DNA of 27,179 nucleotides from JBBDWJ01 sp040902925 (GCA_040902925.1 JBBDWJ010000179.1:1-27179); one strand, 5' to 3'. Positions 1 through 7,513 are shown, counted from the first letter of the stretch. A program made the numbers and translations. Notes: generated by a model not told the origin, from the sequence alone.

Positions 1-2
1 CC

Positions 3-134
3 GCCATCATGCGCTCGGCTCTAACCGAGGGCGGCCTGCTGGGCGTCGTTGGCGGTGCGCTCGGCGCGACGATCGCGTTGGGTGAACCATTCAGCAAACG
101 GTCGTTTGGCGCCTGCTGCAGCCGCGCGAAATAG
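3..134 (+). pseudogene. Remnant resembling an FtsX/MacB-type permease (partial at left edge)
   Basis: An open frame enters from the left edge and stops at TAG 132-134. Its middle (residues about 3-25) is Arg-Ser-Ala-Leu-Thr-Glu-Gly followed by a Gly/Ala/Leu/Val-rich hydrophobic stretch. This resembles the start of a late transmembrane helix in FtsX-like permeases, for example the ADOP permeases common in Acidobacteriota. In those proteins further helices and a C-terminal 'DP..ALR.E' motif should follow. Here the frame instead runs into about 18 polar residues and stops, so it looks like a truncated or frameshifted tail. Only 44 codons are visible, so the family call is tentative and the upstream part is outside the window. 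Confidence 0.35.
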
Positions 135-231
135 GGGAGCCAGATAAAGTCGGAGTGATTTGGCGCAGTGAGGGACTGCTCAGAACGATTCGGCTGTCAG
201 AATGGCCTGGATCGACGGCTAGCACCGATGA

Positions 232-251
232 GGACGCAACACGTTGCGCCC
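232..251 (-). repeat. Dispersed 20-bp palindrome, copy 1
   Basis: GGACGCAAC-AC-GTTGCGCCC is a 9-bp inverted repeat around a 2-nt centre. It is the same element as those at 3438-3457 and 20474-20493. Read on the minus strand, all nine pairs can form, with one G-T wobble. Compared with copy 3, the eighth stem pair has changed on both sides (G-C to A-T), a compensatory change. It lies in non-coding DNA between the permease remnant and the end of the M48 gene. Confidence 0.6.
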
Positions 252-321
252 GTACATCAACGTCAGACCGGGCGTTAGCGCCAACCTTGAACCGCGCGGT
301 TGTTGCTTTTAGGTCCTTGCT

Positions 322-1350
322 CTACCGCCGCTTTAGCGTCGGCCGCTCGTCCTCTTGCTCTTCGGGGACGGCTCCGGGCTCGCCTTCGCTTGCTTCTACC
401 GGGTCAGTCGAGTCGCTTGGGTTGCGGCGCAGGCGCGGGCGGTTGGGGTCTTCTTCTTCGGTCGTGCTTCGGAACGTCAGGCGCTTCAGTGCCCCTTGCA
501 CCGTCTGGAACTCCGACGTGCTGACGACGTATTCGCCGCGGTTCGGCAGGATCTCGCTAATGTTCTTCTGCGTCTTCTTGATGCGCGAGCCGTGCGGCGG
601 GTGCGAGGCGAATAGCTTCGAGAGCGTGCCTGGCTTGCGCTTCTCATCCGCCTTGAGCTTTTCGAAGAAGTCGATGAAGGCCATCGGGTCGTAGCCCGAG
701 GCGTAGAGGTACTGCAATCCCAGGAAGTCGGCCTCGGCTTCCATCGAACGCGAGAATTTCAGAAACCCCATCGGGATGGCGAAGCCGGCCGCTTGACGGA
801 TGCCGTAGCCGGTCCAGCCGCCGAGGAAGAGCAGCGGGATGCTGGCGAGGTTGATGACCTGGCCGCGGGTCGCTTGCCGGGTGCCATGGCGGGCGGCGAC
901 GTGCGCGATTTCGTGCGCCATCACGCCGGCCAGCTCGGCTTCGGTTTCGGCTCGCAACATCAGGCCTGAGTTGACGAAGAAGAATCCGCCGGGCAGCGCG
1001 AAGGCGTTGACCTCGGGGCTGTCGATGAGCTTGATCGTGAACGGCACGCGCGCGTCGGAGTTACGCACCAAGTTCTGGCCGACACGGTTGACGTATTCGG
1101 ATACGACCGGGTCATCGATAATCTTGGCGTGGCGCTCGATGTCTTGCGCCAGCGATTTGCCGAGGGCGATTTCTTTCTCGAGAGAGTAGAAGTTCAGGCC
1201 CTTGCCCACGTCGCGGTCGCCGATGGCGTCGACGTCTTCTTTTTCATTGCGGGGGTCGCGCTTCTTTTCGTCGTTGGCGCAGAGAGAGGGAGGCAAACCG
1301 ATCACGAAAGCTACGAAGAGTACGATGTGTCGGAGACGCAACGTCTTCAT
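322..1350 (-). CDS. M48 family zinc metalloprotease (BepA/Oma1-like), exported
   Basis: This is a secreted zinc endopeptidase, 342 aa. Residues 1-25 are a signal peptide (basic start, then a Val/Phe/Leu core). The zinc site is HEIAH at residues 146-150, in the context VMAHEIAHVAARHG. The third-ligand motif is EAEAD at 204-208. Both are diagnostic of M48. Family members such as BepA act in outer-membrane protein quality control. The last ~45 residues are a charged Glu/Pro/Arg tail without recognisable domain. An open frame extends upstream to 1524, but ATG 1350 is chosen because it begins the signal peptide and sits behind a strong GGAGGAGG site; the longer version would run into the divergent aminotransferase start. 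No TPR repeats follow the catalytic domain, unlike BepA. The family call is firm, the substrate unknown. Confidence 0.9.
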   Translation of the reverse strand: MKTLRLRHIVLFVAFVIGLPPSLCANDEKKRDPRNEKEDVDAIGDRDVGKGLNFYSLEKEIALGKSLAQDIERHAKIIDDPVVSEYVNRVGQNLVRNSDARVPFTIKLIDSPEVNAFALPGGFFFVNSGLMLRAETEAELAGVMAHEIAHVAARHGTRQATRGQVINLASIPLLFLGGWTGYGIRQAAGFAIPMGFLKFSRSMEAEADFLGLQYLYASGYDPMAFIDFFEKLKADEKRKPGTLSKLFASHPPHGSRIKKTQKNISEILPNRGEYVVSTSEFQTVQGALKRLTFRSTTEEEDPNRPRLRRNPSDSTDPVEASEGEPGAVPEEQEDERPTLKRR

Positions 1351-1471
1351 GCCGGAAATCCTCCTCCTCAAAGAATCGTGGACTCGGGGGAGCGGCAAAC
1401 TGTTTCGGTAGAGTCCGTCCAATCTTATCGTTCCATCAGTATAACGGTTCGGGACGCTGGGGTATAGTTGG

Positions 1472-1505
1472 AATTTGCCTCCGGGGCGAGAATTTGCATC
1501 CGGGG
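1472..1505 (+). repeat. Tandem imperfect 15-bp repeat before the aminotransferase gene
   Basis: AATTTGCCTCCGGGG (1472-1486) and AATTTGCATCCGGGG (1491-1505) differ at one base and are spaced 19 bp start to start. They end 17 bp before the ATG of the aminotransferase, inside the 172-bp divergent intergenic region shared with the M48 gene. A repeated regulator site or a local duplication of leader DNA would both fit; no function is shown. Confidence 0.5.
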
Positions 1506-1522
1506 ACGCGCTTTGGGGGGTC

Positions 1523-2641
1523 ATGAGCGACTTATCGGCCTATCGCGACGAGTTTCCGGTCACCGAGAAGTATGTCTACTTCAACCATGCGTCGGTTTCG
1601 CCGCTGCCGCGGAGGTCGGCGCAGGCCATGCAGCGTCTGGCGGCGGAGGTGATGGAGCACGGCTCGACGGGGTATCGCGGCTGGGACGAGGCTTACGACG
1701 GCGTACGCCAGGCAGGGGCGCGGCTGGTGGGGGCGGCGCCGGAGGAGATCGCGATCCTCAAAAATACTTCCGCGGGACTGGCCGTGGTTGCCAACGGCCT
1801 CGACTGGCGGCCGGGTGATGTGGTCGTTGGCATCGAGGACGAATTCCCCGCGAACTACTTTCCCTGGGCGCAGTTGGAGCGGCACGGAGTCAAGCTTCGC
1901 TGGCTGAAGCTCGACGGCGGGCGCATCGGGCTCGACGAAATCGATCGCGCTTGCGAGGGCGCGCGGCTGCTGGCGATCAGCTTCGTGCAGTACGTCAGCG
2001 GCTTTCGCATCGACCTCGATGCGCTGGGTGAAATTTGCCGCCGGCGCGGTTGTTTGCTGGTGGTCGATGCCGTGCAGGGGCTGGGGCCGTTTCGCGTCGA
2101 TGTGAAACGCAGCGGGATTCATGCGTTGTCGGCGAGCGCCCACAAGTGGCTGCTGGGGCCCGAGGGGCTGGCGCTGCTTTACGTGGACCGCGACCTGATT
2201 CCGCATGTGCGCCCCGTGGAGTTCGGGTGGACCAACACCGTGGGCTGGCGGACCTACAGCCGCGACCCCGAGTTGCGCGCGGGGGCGGCGCGGTATGAGT
2301 GCGGCACGATGAATACGATCGGGTGCTTTGGGTTTCGCGCTTCGCTGGAGTTGTTTTTAGAAGCCGGCGTGGATCGCGTCGGCGCGCGCGTCGATCAACT
2401 GGCAGGCATGATTGCTTCGGGCGCGGTGGAGCGTGGTTATGAGTTGCTCACCTCGCGCGAGGGCGGCTCGGGCTCGGGGATTGTTTCCATTCGCAAGCAG
2501 GGCGTGGATTCGGCCGCGGCGGTTCGCAAGCTGGTCGAGAATCACGTCAGCGTATCGCCGCGCTTTGGGTGGATCAGGGCGGCGCCTCACTTTTATGCGA
2601 ATGAAGCGGATGTGGCGCGGTTTTTGGAACTGCTGCCGTGA
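1523..2641 (+). CDS. Class V aminotransferase (cysteine desulfurase / isopenicillin-N epimerase-like)
   Basis: A PLP-dependent fold-type I enzyme, 372 aa, predicted cytoplasmic. The N-terminal 'YVYFNHASVSPLP' (residues about 17-29) is the usual class V opening. The PLP ring Asp is D182 in 'VVDAVQGLG', with Q185 nearby. The Schiff-base lysine is K208 in 'SASAHKWLLGPEG'. The pattern is closest to the SufS/NifS-like and isopenicillin-N-epimerase-like branch (COG0520/COG2873). No Suf, Isc or sulfur-carrier gene lies beside it, so a role in Fe-S assembly is not supported. The start at ATG 1523 is preferred over an upstream ATG at 1475 because GGGGGG lies just before it and the homologous sequence begins there. 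The exact substrate cannot be read from the sequence. Confidence 0.85.
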   Translation: MSDLSAYRDEFPVTEKYVYFNHASVSPLPRRSAQAMQRLAAEVMEHGSTGYRGWDEAYDGVRQAGARLVGAAPEEIAILKNTSAGLAVVANGLDWRPGDVVVGIEDEFPANYFPWAQLERHGVKLRWLKLDGGRIGLDEIDRACEGARLLAISFVQYVSGFRIDLDALGEICRRRGCLLVVDAVQGLGPFRVDVKRSGIHALSASAHKWLLGPEGLALLYVDRDLIPHVRPVEFGWTNTVGWRTYSRDPELRAGAARYECGTMNTIGCFGFRASLELFLEAGVDRVGARVDQLAGMIASGAVERGYELLTSREGGSGSGIVSIRKQGVDSAAAVRKLVENHVSVSPRFGWIRAAPHFYANEADVARFLELLP

Positions 2642-2671
2642 GCGTTCTTCCTTCGCTCTGCCTAACTGCGC

Positions 2672-3076
2672 CTAACACTCTACGACTGCAACATGCCCGG
2701 CCGCGGCGTAGGCAATGATTCGACGGTCACGCGTCACGAGTGGCGCCCCAAGCAGAAGCGCCGTCGTTATCAAAATCCGATCCGCGGGGTCGTTCGGCGG
2801 TTTACCCGGAAGCGATGACGATCGAACGGCGATTTCGGGCGAGAGGTCAGCAACGCGGACTCCGGGGGCCGCGAAAGCTTGTTGCACATAGACATCGGCC
2901 GCTATGCTCAGCTTCAACCGGCCAAGACCGCATAGGATTCCGATTTCCCACGCCGAGATCGGCGATAGATATAAGCCTCCATCAAGGCTAGCGCGGCGGA
3001 TCTGGCGCTGAGCGGCTGGCAGCATTCTGGCCGCGCTGACGCTCCAGATCAAGGCACACGTATCCAGGAGAATCAC
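2672..3076 (-). CDS. VapC-type PIN-domain ribonuclease toxin
   Basis: A 134-aa PIN-domain protein, the toxin of a type II toxin-antitoxin pair. VapC toxins cleave RNA (tRNA or rRNA) with a cluster of acidic residues holding Mg2+ or Mn2+. All four expected acids are present: D5 in 'ILLDTCALIW', E44 in 'SAWEIG', D99 in 'NDPADRILITTA' and D117 in 'LVTRDRRII'. The reading frame is open back to 3100. A GTG at 3076 is chosen because the protein then begins in the canonical way, immediately before the first catalytic Asp, and the GTG overlaps the antitoxin stop as GTGA. This indicates translational coupling with the antitoxin. The nuclease looks intact. Its RNA target is unknown. Confidence 0.88.
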   Translation of the reverse strand: MILLDTCALIWSVSAARMLPAAQRQIRRASLDGGLYLSPISAWEIGILCGLGRLKLSIAADVYVQQAFAAPGVRVADLSPEIAVRSSSLPGKPPNDPADRILITTALLLGAPLVTRDRRIIAYAAAGHVAVVEC

Positions 3077-3324
3077 GGCCGCTTTTTCTGGGCTTTCCAC
3101 TGCACGCCGGCAGGCTTGGTCAAATCGCCGCGAATCTCGGCCAGCCCCTTAAGGCAGCCCCAGAACTCGTGTTCGCCCGATTCGATCGGCACGACCTTCA
3201 CGTAGGGCCGCCCGTGTTTGGTCACCACGATTTCTGGCGCTTGCCGGTCGTGAACGCGCTTTACGATTTCGAGACAGTTCGCCTTGAACTGAGTCACCGG
3301 AATTTCAGGGGATTTGCGCGACAT
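3073..3324 (-). CDS. Phd/YefM-family antitoxin
   Basis: An 83-aa small DNA-binding antitoxin, first gene of the cassette. The N-terminal half ('IPVTQFKANCLEIVKRVHD', then 'EIVVTKHGRPYVKVVP') is the Phd/YefM fold: a strand, the 'FKANC..I' helix and the 'I.VTK.G.P...V.P' strand pair. The C-terminal half is the charged toxin-neutralising tail, ending 'WKAQKKRP'. In family members the N-terminal part binds the operator and the tail wraps the toxin. ATG 3324 is preferred over a TTG at 3342, because the TTG would lie within the predicted promoter-operator. A weak AAGTGGA ribosome site lies 7 nt before the ATG. It overlaps the toxin gene by 4 nt. Confidence 0.85.
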   Translation of the reverse strand: MSRKSPEIPVTQFKANCLEIVKRVHDRQAPEIVVTKHGRPYVKVVPIESGEHEFWGCLKGLAEIRGDLTKPAGVQWKAQKKRP

Positions 3325-3325
3325 G

Positions 3326-3356
3326 AAATGGTCCACTTTCAATGACCATTTTACCA
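3326..3356 (-). promoter_or_regulatory. Extended -10 promoter overlapped by an operator palindrome (phd-vapC)
   Basis: On the minus strand TGGTAAAAT (3356 to 3348) matches an extended -10 (TGnTATAAT) at all but one base. An exact 8-bp inverted repeat, AAATGGTC (3326-3333) and GACCATTT (3344-3351), has a 10-bp spacer. It spans from the -10 to just before the antitoxin ATG at 3324. The geometry is that expected of negative autoregulation by a Phd/VapC complex; binding is inferred. No convincing -35 was found, as is usual for extended -10 promoters. Confidence 0.5.
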
Positions 3357-3437
3357 GAGCTGGCTACCAACGTTCTTCGGCTGCATAGAGCGGAAGATTG
3401 GGACTGTCGTTGGAGAACCTTTAGCGTGCCCGGGTGC

Positions 3438-3457
3438 GGACGCAGCACGCTACGCCC
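3438..3457 (-). repeat. Dispersed 20-bp palindrome, copy 2
   Basis: GGACGCAGC-AC-GCTACGCCC lies between the antitoxin gene and the cupin gene. It is related to the copies at 232-251 and 20474-20493. It has two stem departures from copy 3, but on the minus strand both are G-T wobbles, so a nine-pair stem is kept. Confidence 0.6.
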
Positions 3458-3497
3458 CGAGATTGGTGGCCATGGCCAGCCTATCTTTGCGGCGTCG

Positions 3498-3932
3498 CTA
3501 GAGAACCTTGACTACGTGGTAGACCACAAGCTTCGGCACGTCCTTGAACCAGTGCGCTGTGCCTTTGGGGATCACGATCACGTCGCCCTTGCTCAGCATG
3601 TGGGTCTCGCCGCCGCTGATTCCCGATCCGCGCATCTGGCCTGGCGACGTCGTTTTGCTGTCGACCAGGGTCCCGCCGGTCACTAACGTTGCGGAGCCTT
3701 CCATGATGTAGAAGACGTCGGTTTCGGTGTCATGGACCTCGGCCTGGCCGCCCTTGACGCGGCGGCTGATGCTGACCTTGTAGTTACTGCCGTCGGTGAG
3801 CGGGCCGCCTTTGCTTACGGCAGCCTGCACTTTGTCGTTCGGAATGTAAGTGACTTCGTCGGCGGCAGCCGCCGGTGCGGTCACCACGAGGGCCGCAAAC
3901 AGCACCGTTGTCATCCAACGCGCATAACGCAT
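3498..3932 (-). CDS. Exported single-domain cupin protein
   Basis: A 144-aa secreted cupin. Residues 1-24 are a clear signal peptide (MRYARWMTTVLFAALVV then an Ala-rich cleavage region). The beta-barrel has cupin motif 1 around residues 60-79 ('GGQAEVHDTETDVFYIMEG'), where the usual HxH is HxT, and motif 2 around 116-127 ('GDVIVIPKGTAHWF') with its His. The metal site therefore lacks one of the usual histidines, and metal binding may be altered. ATG 3932 is preferred to the longer frame (to 4178) because the signal peptide starts there and AAGGAG lies 8 nt before it. It is the last of four minus-strand genes, 172 bp after the SDR. Substrate unknown; an isomerase, dioxygenase or binding role is possible. 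Confidence 0.78.
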   Translation of the reverse strand: MRYARWMTTVLFAALVVTAPAAAADEVTYIPNDKVQAAVSKGGPLTDGSNYKVSISRRVKGGQAEVHDTETDVFYIMEGSATLVTGGTLVDSKTTSPGQMRGSGISGGETHMLSKGDVIVIPKGTAHWFKDVPKLVVYHVVKVL

Positions 3933-4104
3933 GCTTGTCTCCTTGGGAATGCTCTTACTCGGACCGGGATGTTCGCGGCGCACAAAGCCGCCATCCGCCG
4001 CCGGATCGTAGCACAGCCGGCGGTATGCCGTCTTGGCCGCTGTACCTGGCGCGCGAATAGGATCGCCACCGGCTCGAAATTTAGCCGCTGTTGGACCTAC
4101 GCCG

Positions 4105-4887
4105 TTAACGCCCGTGCAGCGAGCGCACCAGTTTGGTGGCCACCCAACGCGGCGCCAAGCGCGTGGAGAACGCCCCAAGTTTGTTTCCGAAGCCGACTAC
4201 AACGAGTCTCTTCCTTGCCCGGAAGCCGCGATAGCCTTGGCGCGCGACTTCGGATGCGTCCATTGCGAATGTTTTGAACAGCGGCGTGGTTTCCATTTCG
4301 GCTTCGGCGGCGAAGCCTGTGCGCGTTGGGCCGGGGCACAGGCAGGTGACCGTGACCGGCTCGCCGCTGAGTTCTTCCGCTAACGCTTCGGTGAATGACA
4401 GAACGTAGGACTTTGTGGCGTAGTAGACCGCCATGAACGGGCCTGGCTGAAACGCCGCTGTCGAGGCCACGTTGAGAATTCCGCCGCGGCCACGCTCGCG
4501 CATTCCGGGCAACAGCAGGCGGCAGAAATCTGTCAGCGCCAGCATGTTGAGCTGGATCATTTGACGCTGGCGTTCGAGGTTGATTTCGGCGAAGGAGCCG
4601 TGGACGCCGAAGCCCGCGTTGTTGACCAGCACGTCGACGGTGAGTCGTGCTTCGCGCAGGTCGGCGTCGAGCGCCTCGGCGGCGCCGGTTTCGGATAGAT
4701 CCTTGGCGAAAACGCTGACCCGCACGCCGTGGCGAGTACGAAGTTCCCGCGCCAGATCCTCGAGCTTGGATTGGCTGCGCGCTACCAGGATCAGATTGGA
4801 TTTGTTTTCGCTGAAGACCCGCGCGAGTTCGCGGCCGATTCCGGAAGAAGCTCCCGTGATGAGGACGGTTTCCGGTTCGGGGGGCAT
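4105..4887 (-). CDS. Short-chain dehydrogenase/reductase (DltE/YqjQ-like, COG0300)
   Basis: A 260-aa NAD(P)-dependent oxidoreductase of the classical SDR superfamily. The cofactor glycine motif is TGASSGIG at residues 11-18, the structural NNAG is near residue 88, and the catalytic Ser and Tyr-x-x-x-Lys are in 'NVASTAAF...YYATK'. 'LVARSQSKLEDLA' after the second strand has an Arg typical of NADP preference. The C-terminal extension ('RKRLVVVGFGNKLGAFSTRLAPRW') resembles the membrane-associated tail of the COG0300 group. ATG 4887 is 61 nt downstream of the amidohydrolase stop, same strand, so cotranscription is possible. The substrate is not predictable from sequence. Confidence 0.88.
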   Translation of the reverse strand: MPPEPETVLITGASSGIGRELARVFSENKSNLILVARSQSKLEDLARELRTRHGVRVSVFAKDLSETGAAEALDADLREARLTVDVLVNNAGFGVHGSFAEINLERQRQMIQLNMLALTDFCRLLLPGMRERGRGGILNVASTAAFQPGPFMAVYYATKSYVLSFTEALAEELSGEPVTVTCLCPGPTRTGFAAEAEMETTPLFKTFAMDASEVARQGYRGFRARKRLVVVGFGNKLGAFSTRLAPRWVATKLVRSLHGR

Positions 4888-4948
4888 GCTTTCAGGATAG
4901 ACGATGTTTCTTGGGTTGATTGTGTTGGCTGGTCACATCGCGGGCTGA

Positions 4949-6154
4949 TCACGCCGACATTCGTTTGCCGCGGCAGATTGTCAGGCGGCTGACTATGCGG
5001 CGCTCGACCGTCACCTCATTCCATTGCGCGTCGACTAGCTTGAAGTTGCCTTCTTCAATCCCTAGCAGGGCGATGTCGGCCGGTGCGCCGATTTCGAGCG
5101 AGCCCATTCCGGGCAGGCGGTTGATGATTTTCGCCGGAGTGGCGGTCGAGCGCGCGACTATGTCGTCGAAATCCATGCCCAGATAGAGCATCTTCGTCAT
5201 CGTCGTGGGCATGTCGAAAACGGGGCCGTTGATCGATGCCTGGTAGACGTCGGTGGAAATCGTATCCGGCAGGAAGCCCTCGGCCAACGCCTTGCGGGCG
5301 ATCTCGAAGTTGAAGCTTCCCGCGCCGTGCCCGATGTCGAACAATACGCCTCTCTGCCGCGCGGCAAGCACGCTGGGCTTAATTTTGCCGTTTGCATCCA
5401 GAATGCCCAGCGTGTGCGTGTTGTAGCAGTGCGTCAGCACGTCGCCGGGTTTCAACAGCTCCATGACCTGATCGGTTTCGGGCGGCGCGAAGCTGACGTG
5501 GAGCATCAGCGGCAGCTTGAATTCGTCGCACAACTCGCGGGCGACTTTTAGAAAGTCGAACGTGTAGCGGCCGGCCATGTTCGCGCCGACTTGATACTTT
5601 ACGCCGAGCACGAAATCGCGGTTGGCTTGCGCGGCTTCGCCCGTGCGCTTCATGTGGCGGCGGGCCCAGCGCACCGGGTCGTCGTCGGGATTGCGGTTCG
5701 AGGGGTAGAGAAACACGTAGCCGAAGATCCGGCACTGCGACGGATCGACGACGTACTTGCGGAATGCGTCAACTTGCAGGCCGTCAAAGGTGCCCGCGTC
5801 GACCATCGTGGTCACTCCCGAACGCCGCGCCAACGGGTCGGGTTCGATACCGAAGCTGAATCCGTGGTAAACGTGCGCGTGCAGATCAACCAGACCGGGC
5901 GTGACGTAAAGGCCGCCGGCATCGATCACGTCGATTCCCTGCTCTTTCGGAATCGTGGGCTCGATGGCGGCGATCTTGCCGTCGCGTATCGCCAGATCGG
6001 CCTTTTGCCGGAAGTTGCGCGCGGGGTCGCGGATCTCTCCGTTTTGGATGAGGATTTCGTAGCGCGGTGGAGACTGCGCGCGCGCGATCGCGGCTGCCAG
6101 CGGCAGAGATGCCAGCGACTTGACGAACGTGCGGCGTGTGTTGCTAGTGGCCAT
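4949..6154 (-). CDS. Tat-exported amidohydrolase/deacetylase family metallohydrolase (copy 1)
   Basis: A 401-aa amidohydrolase-superfamily enzyme of the COG3964 type. It begins with a twin-arginine signal (RRTFVKSLASLPLAAAIARA, residues 7-26). Metal ligands visible are H92xH94 ('DLHAH'), K186 in 'LGVKYQVG' (the likely carboxylated lysine), H219 in 'MLHVS', H242 in 'THCYN', and D302 in 'ISTDVY', a complete two-metal set. Tested COG3964 members (Atu3266, EF0837) are linked to ester or amide deacetylation; the substrate here is unknown. ATG 6154 has GGAAGG 9 nt upstream. It is 48 nt downstream of a strongly similar paralogue, and an SDR follows. Periplasmic location is inferred from the Tat signal. 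Confidence 0.88.
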   Translation of the reverse strand: MATSNTRRTFVKSLASLPLAAAIARAQSPPRYEILIQNGEIRDPARNFRQKADLAIRDGKIAAIEPTIPKEQGIDVIDAGGLYVTPGLVDLHAHVYHGFSFGIEPDPLARRSGVTTMVDAGTFDGLQVDAFRKYVVDPSQCRIFGYVFLYPSNRNPDDDPVRWARRHMKRTGEAAQANRDFVLGVKYQVGANMAGRYTFDFLKVARELCDEFKLPLMLHVSFAPPETDQVMELLKPGDVLTHCYNTHTLGILDANGKIKPSVLAARQRGVLFDIGHGAGSFNFEIARKALAEGFLPDTISTDVYQASINGPVFDMPTTMTKMLYLGMDFDDIVARSTATPAKIINRLPGMGSLEIGAPADIALLGIEEGNFKLVDAQWNEVTVERRIVSRLTICRGKRMSA

Positions 6155-6202
6155 TAACTGTGCCTTCCGGGTGGTTGCATACAGTCGCCCTGGCCTAGAC
6201 CT

Positions 6203-7420
6203 TCATGCTTCAGCGGCCATTTGTTTACCGCGGCAGATCGTCATGTGGCTCTTGATGCGCCGCCCGGTTTTCACTTTGTTGTTCTGCGCGTCGACCAGCT
6301 CGAACTCGCCGCTCTCGATCGAAAGCAGCGCGAGATCGCCAGGTCCGCCGACCTGTAGCGTTCCCAGTTTCGGAACCGGCCCCACGACTCGCGCCGGGTT
6401 CACGGTGGAACAACGTAGCACGTCATCGAAGGACATGCCGAGATGAAGCAGCTTCGACATGGTCGTCGGCATGTCATAGACCGGGCCGTCAACGTTCAGG
6501 CTATAGATGTCCGTTGAAATCGAGTCCGGCAGAAAGCCTTGATCCAGCGCCTTGCGCGCGACCTCGAAGTTGAAGCTGCCCAGCCCGTGCCCCACGTCGA
6601 ACAGCACGCCGCGGAGCCGCGCTTCGCGCACGCTTTCGCGGATCTTGCCGGCCTGCGGATCGACGATGCCGAGCGTGTGCGCATTGTAACAATGCGTAAC
6701 GACGTCGCCCGGCCGCATCAACGCCATGACCTCGTCGGTTTCGGGCGGCGCGACGCTGATGTGCGTGAGCAGCCGTAGCCGGTATTTGTCGCAAACCTGG
6801 CGCGCTAGCTTGAGGAATTCCAGACTGTGGCGGCCGTTCATGTTGCTGCCGATTTGAACCTTGACGCCGAGGACGATATCCGGATTGTCGGCGGCGGCGC
6901 GGCCCGTGCGGTCGAGTTGGTTTCGCACGTATTCGACGGCGTCGATGTCGGGGTTGCGGCTGCTGGCGTAGAGATAGACGAATCCGAAAATGCGCGCCTG
7001 AGAGCGCTCGACGATGAAACGCCGGAAGCCATCCACGTCGGGATGAGCGAACGTGCCGGCGTCAATCCAAGTGGTGGTTCCGGAACGCGCCGCGATCGGG
7101 TCGGGCCAGATGCCGTTGCGCAAGCCATAGGCGCAATGCGTGTGCAGATCGACCAGCCCCGGCGCCACCAGCAACTGTTTCGCATCGACCACACGCCAGG
7201 CGGAAGCGGCGGGAATTTCCGTTGCGATCTCGGCGATCCTACCGTCGCGCAACGCGATGTCGGCGCGCGCGCGAAGGTTGCGGCTGGGGTCGACTAGCTC
7301 GCCGTTCTGGATCAGCAGATCGTGGAACTGCCGGCGTCGTTGGCCCAGCAGCGGTGTGGTCAACGCGGCCGCGCCGAGTGCTTGGACGAAGGTTCTGCGG
7401 CTGAGATTCGATGGGTTCAC
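6203..7420 (-). CDS. Tat-exported amidohydrolase/deacetylase family metallohydrolase (copy 2)
   Basis: A 405-aa paralogue of the next gene downstream, colinear along its whole length, e.g. shared 'RKAL..GFLPD.ISTD.Y' and 'GP..DMPTTM.K.L.LGM.FDD'. It keeps the same metal set: 'DLHTH', 'LGVKVQIG', 'LTHIS', 'THCYNAH' and 'STDIY'. The frame is open to 7615, but the first 65 residues of that version are Arg/Ala-rich with no family resemblance. The start is taken as GTG 7420, directly before a twin-arginine signal (NLSRRTFVQALGAAALTTPL); its ribosome site (AAGAG) is weak. Copies 1 and 2 form a tandem duplication, probably one transcript. Divergence in the substrate loop ('HCAYGLRN' versus 'HVYHGFSF') suggests related but distinct substrates. 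Confidence 0.86.
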   Translation of the reverse strand: MNPSNLSRRTFVQALGAAALTTPLLGQRRRQFHDLLIQNGELVDPSRNLRARADIALRDGRIAEIATEIPAASAWRVVDAKQLLVAPGLVDLHTHCAYGLRNGIWPDPIAARSGTTTWIDAGTFAHPDVDGFRRFIVERSQARIFGFVYLYASSRNPDIDAVEYVRNQLDRTGRAAADNPDIVLGVKVQIGSNMNGRHSLEFLKLARQVCDKYRLRLLTHISVAPPETDEVMALMRPGDVVTHCYNAHTLGIVDPQAGKIRESVREARLRGVLFDVGHGLGSFNFEVARKALDQGFLPDSISTDIYSLNVDGPVYDMPTTMSKLLHLGMSFDDVLRCSTVNPARVVGPVPKLGTLQVGGPGDLALLSIESGEFELVDAQNNKVKTGRRIKSHMTICRGKQMAAEA

Positions 7421-7490
7421 GGGCGCTCTTGTTGGTCGATTCTCCGCTTTTGCTCGGGGAAAAGCAACTGCCGGCGCGGCGAGGTCTTCT

Positions 7491-7513
7491 CCGTACTGGC
7501 GTCGCCGGTACGG
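7491..7513. promoter_or_regulatory. 23-bp near-perfect palindrome in a divergent intergenic region
   Basis: CCGTACTGGCG - T - CGCCGGTACGG has 11-bp arms with one mismatch around a single central base. It lies between the divergent starts of amidohydrolase copy 2 (7420, minus) and the SDR (7711, plus). Such a symmetric site is typical of a dimeric repressor operator. No regulator gene is adjacent, so the binding protein is unknown. A hairpin with a very short loop is the alternative. Confidence 0.4.

Noticed and set aside
1438..1443. Minus-strand TATACT as the M48 promoter -10
   Set aside because: No acceptable -35 at 16-18 bp and no extended -10; a chance match cannot be excluded.
322..1524. 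400-aa version of the M48 protein starting at 1524
   Set aside because: The first 58 residues precede the signal peptide and run into the divergent aminotransferase start; GGAGGAGG marks ATG 1350.
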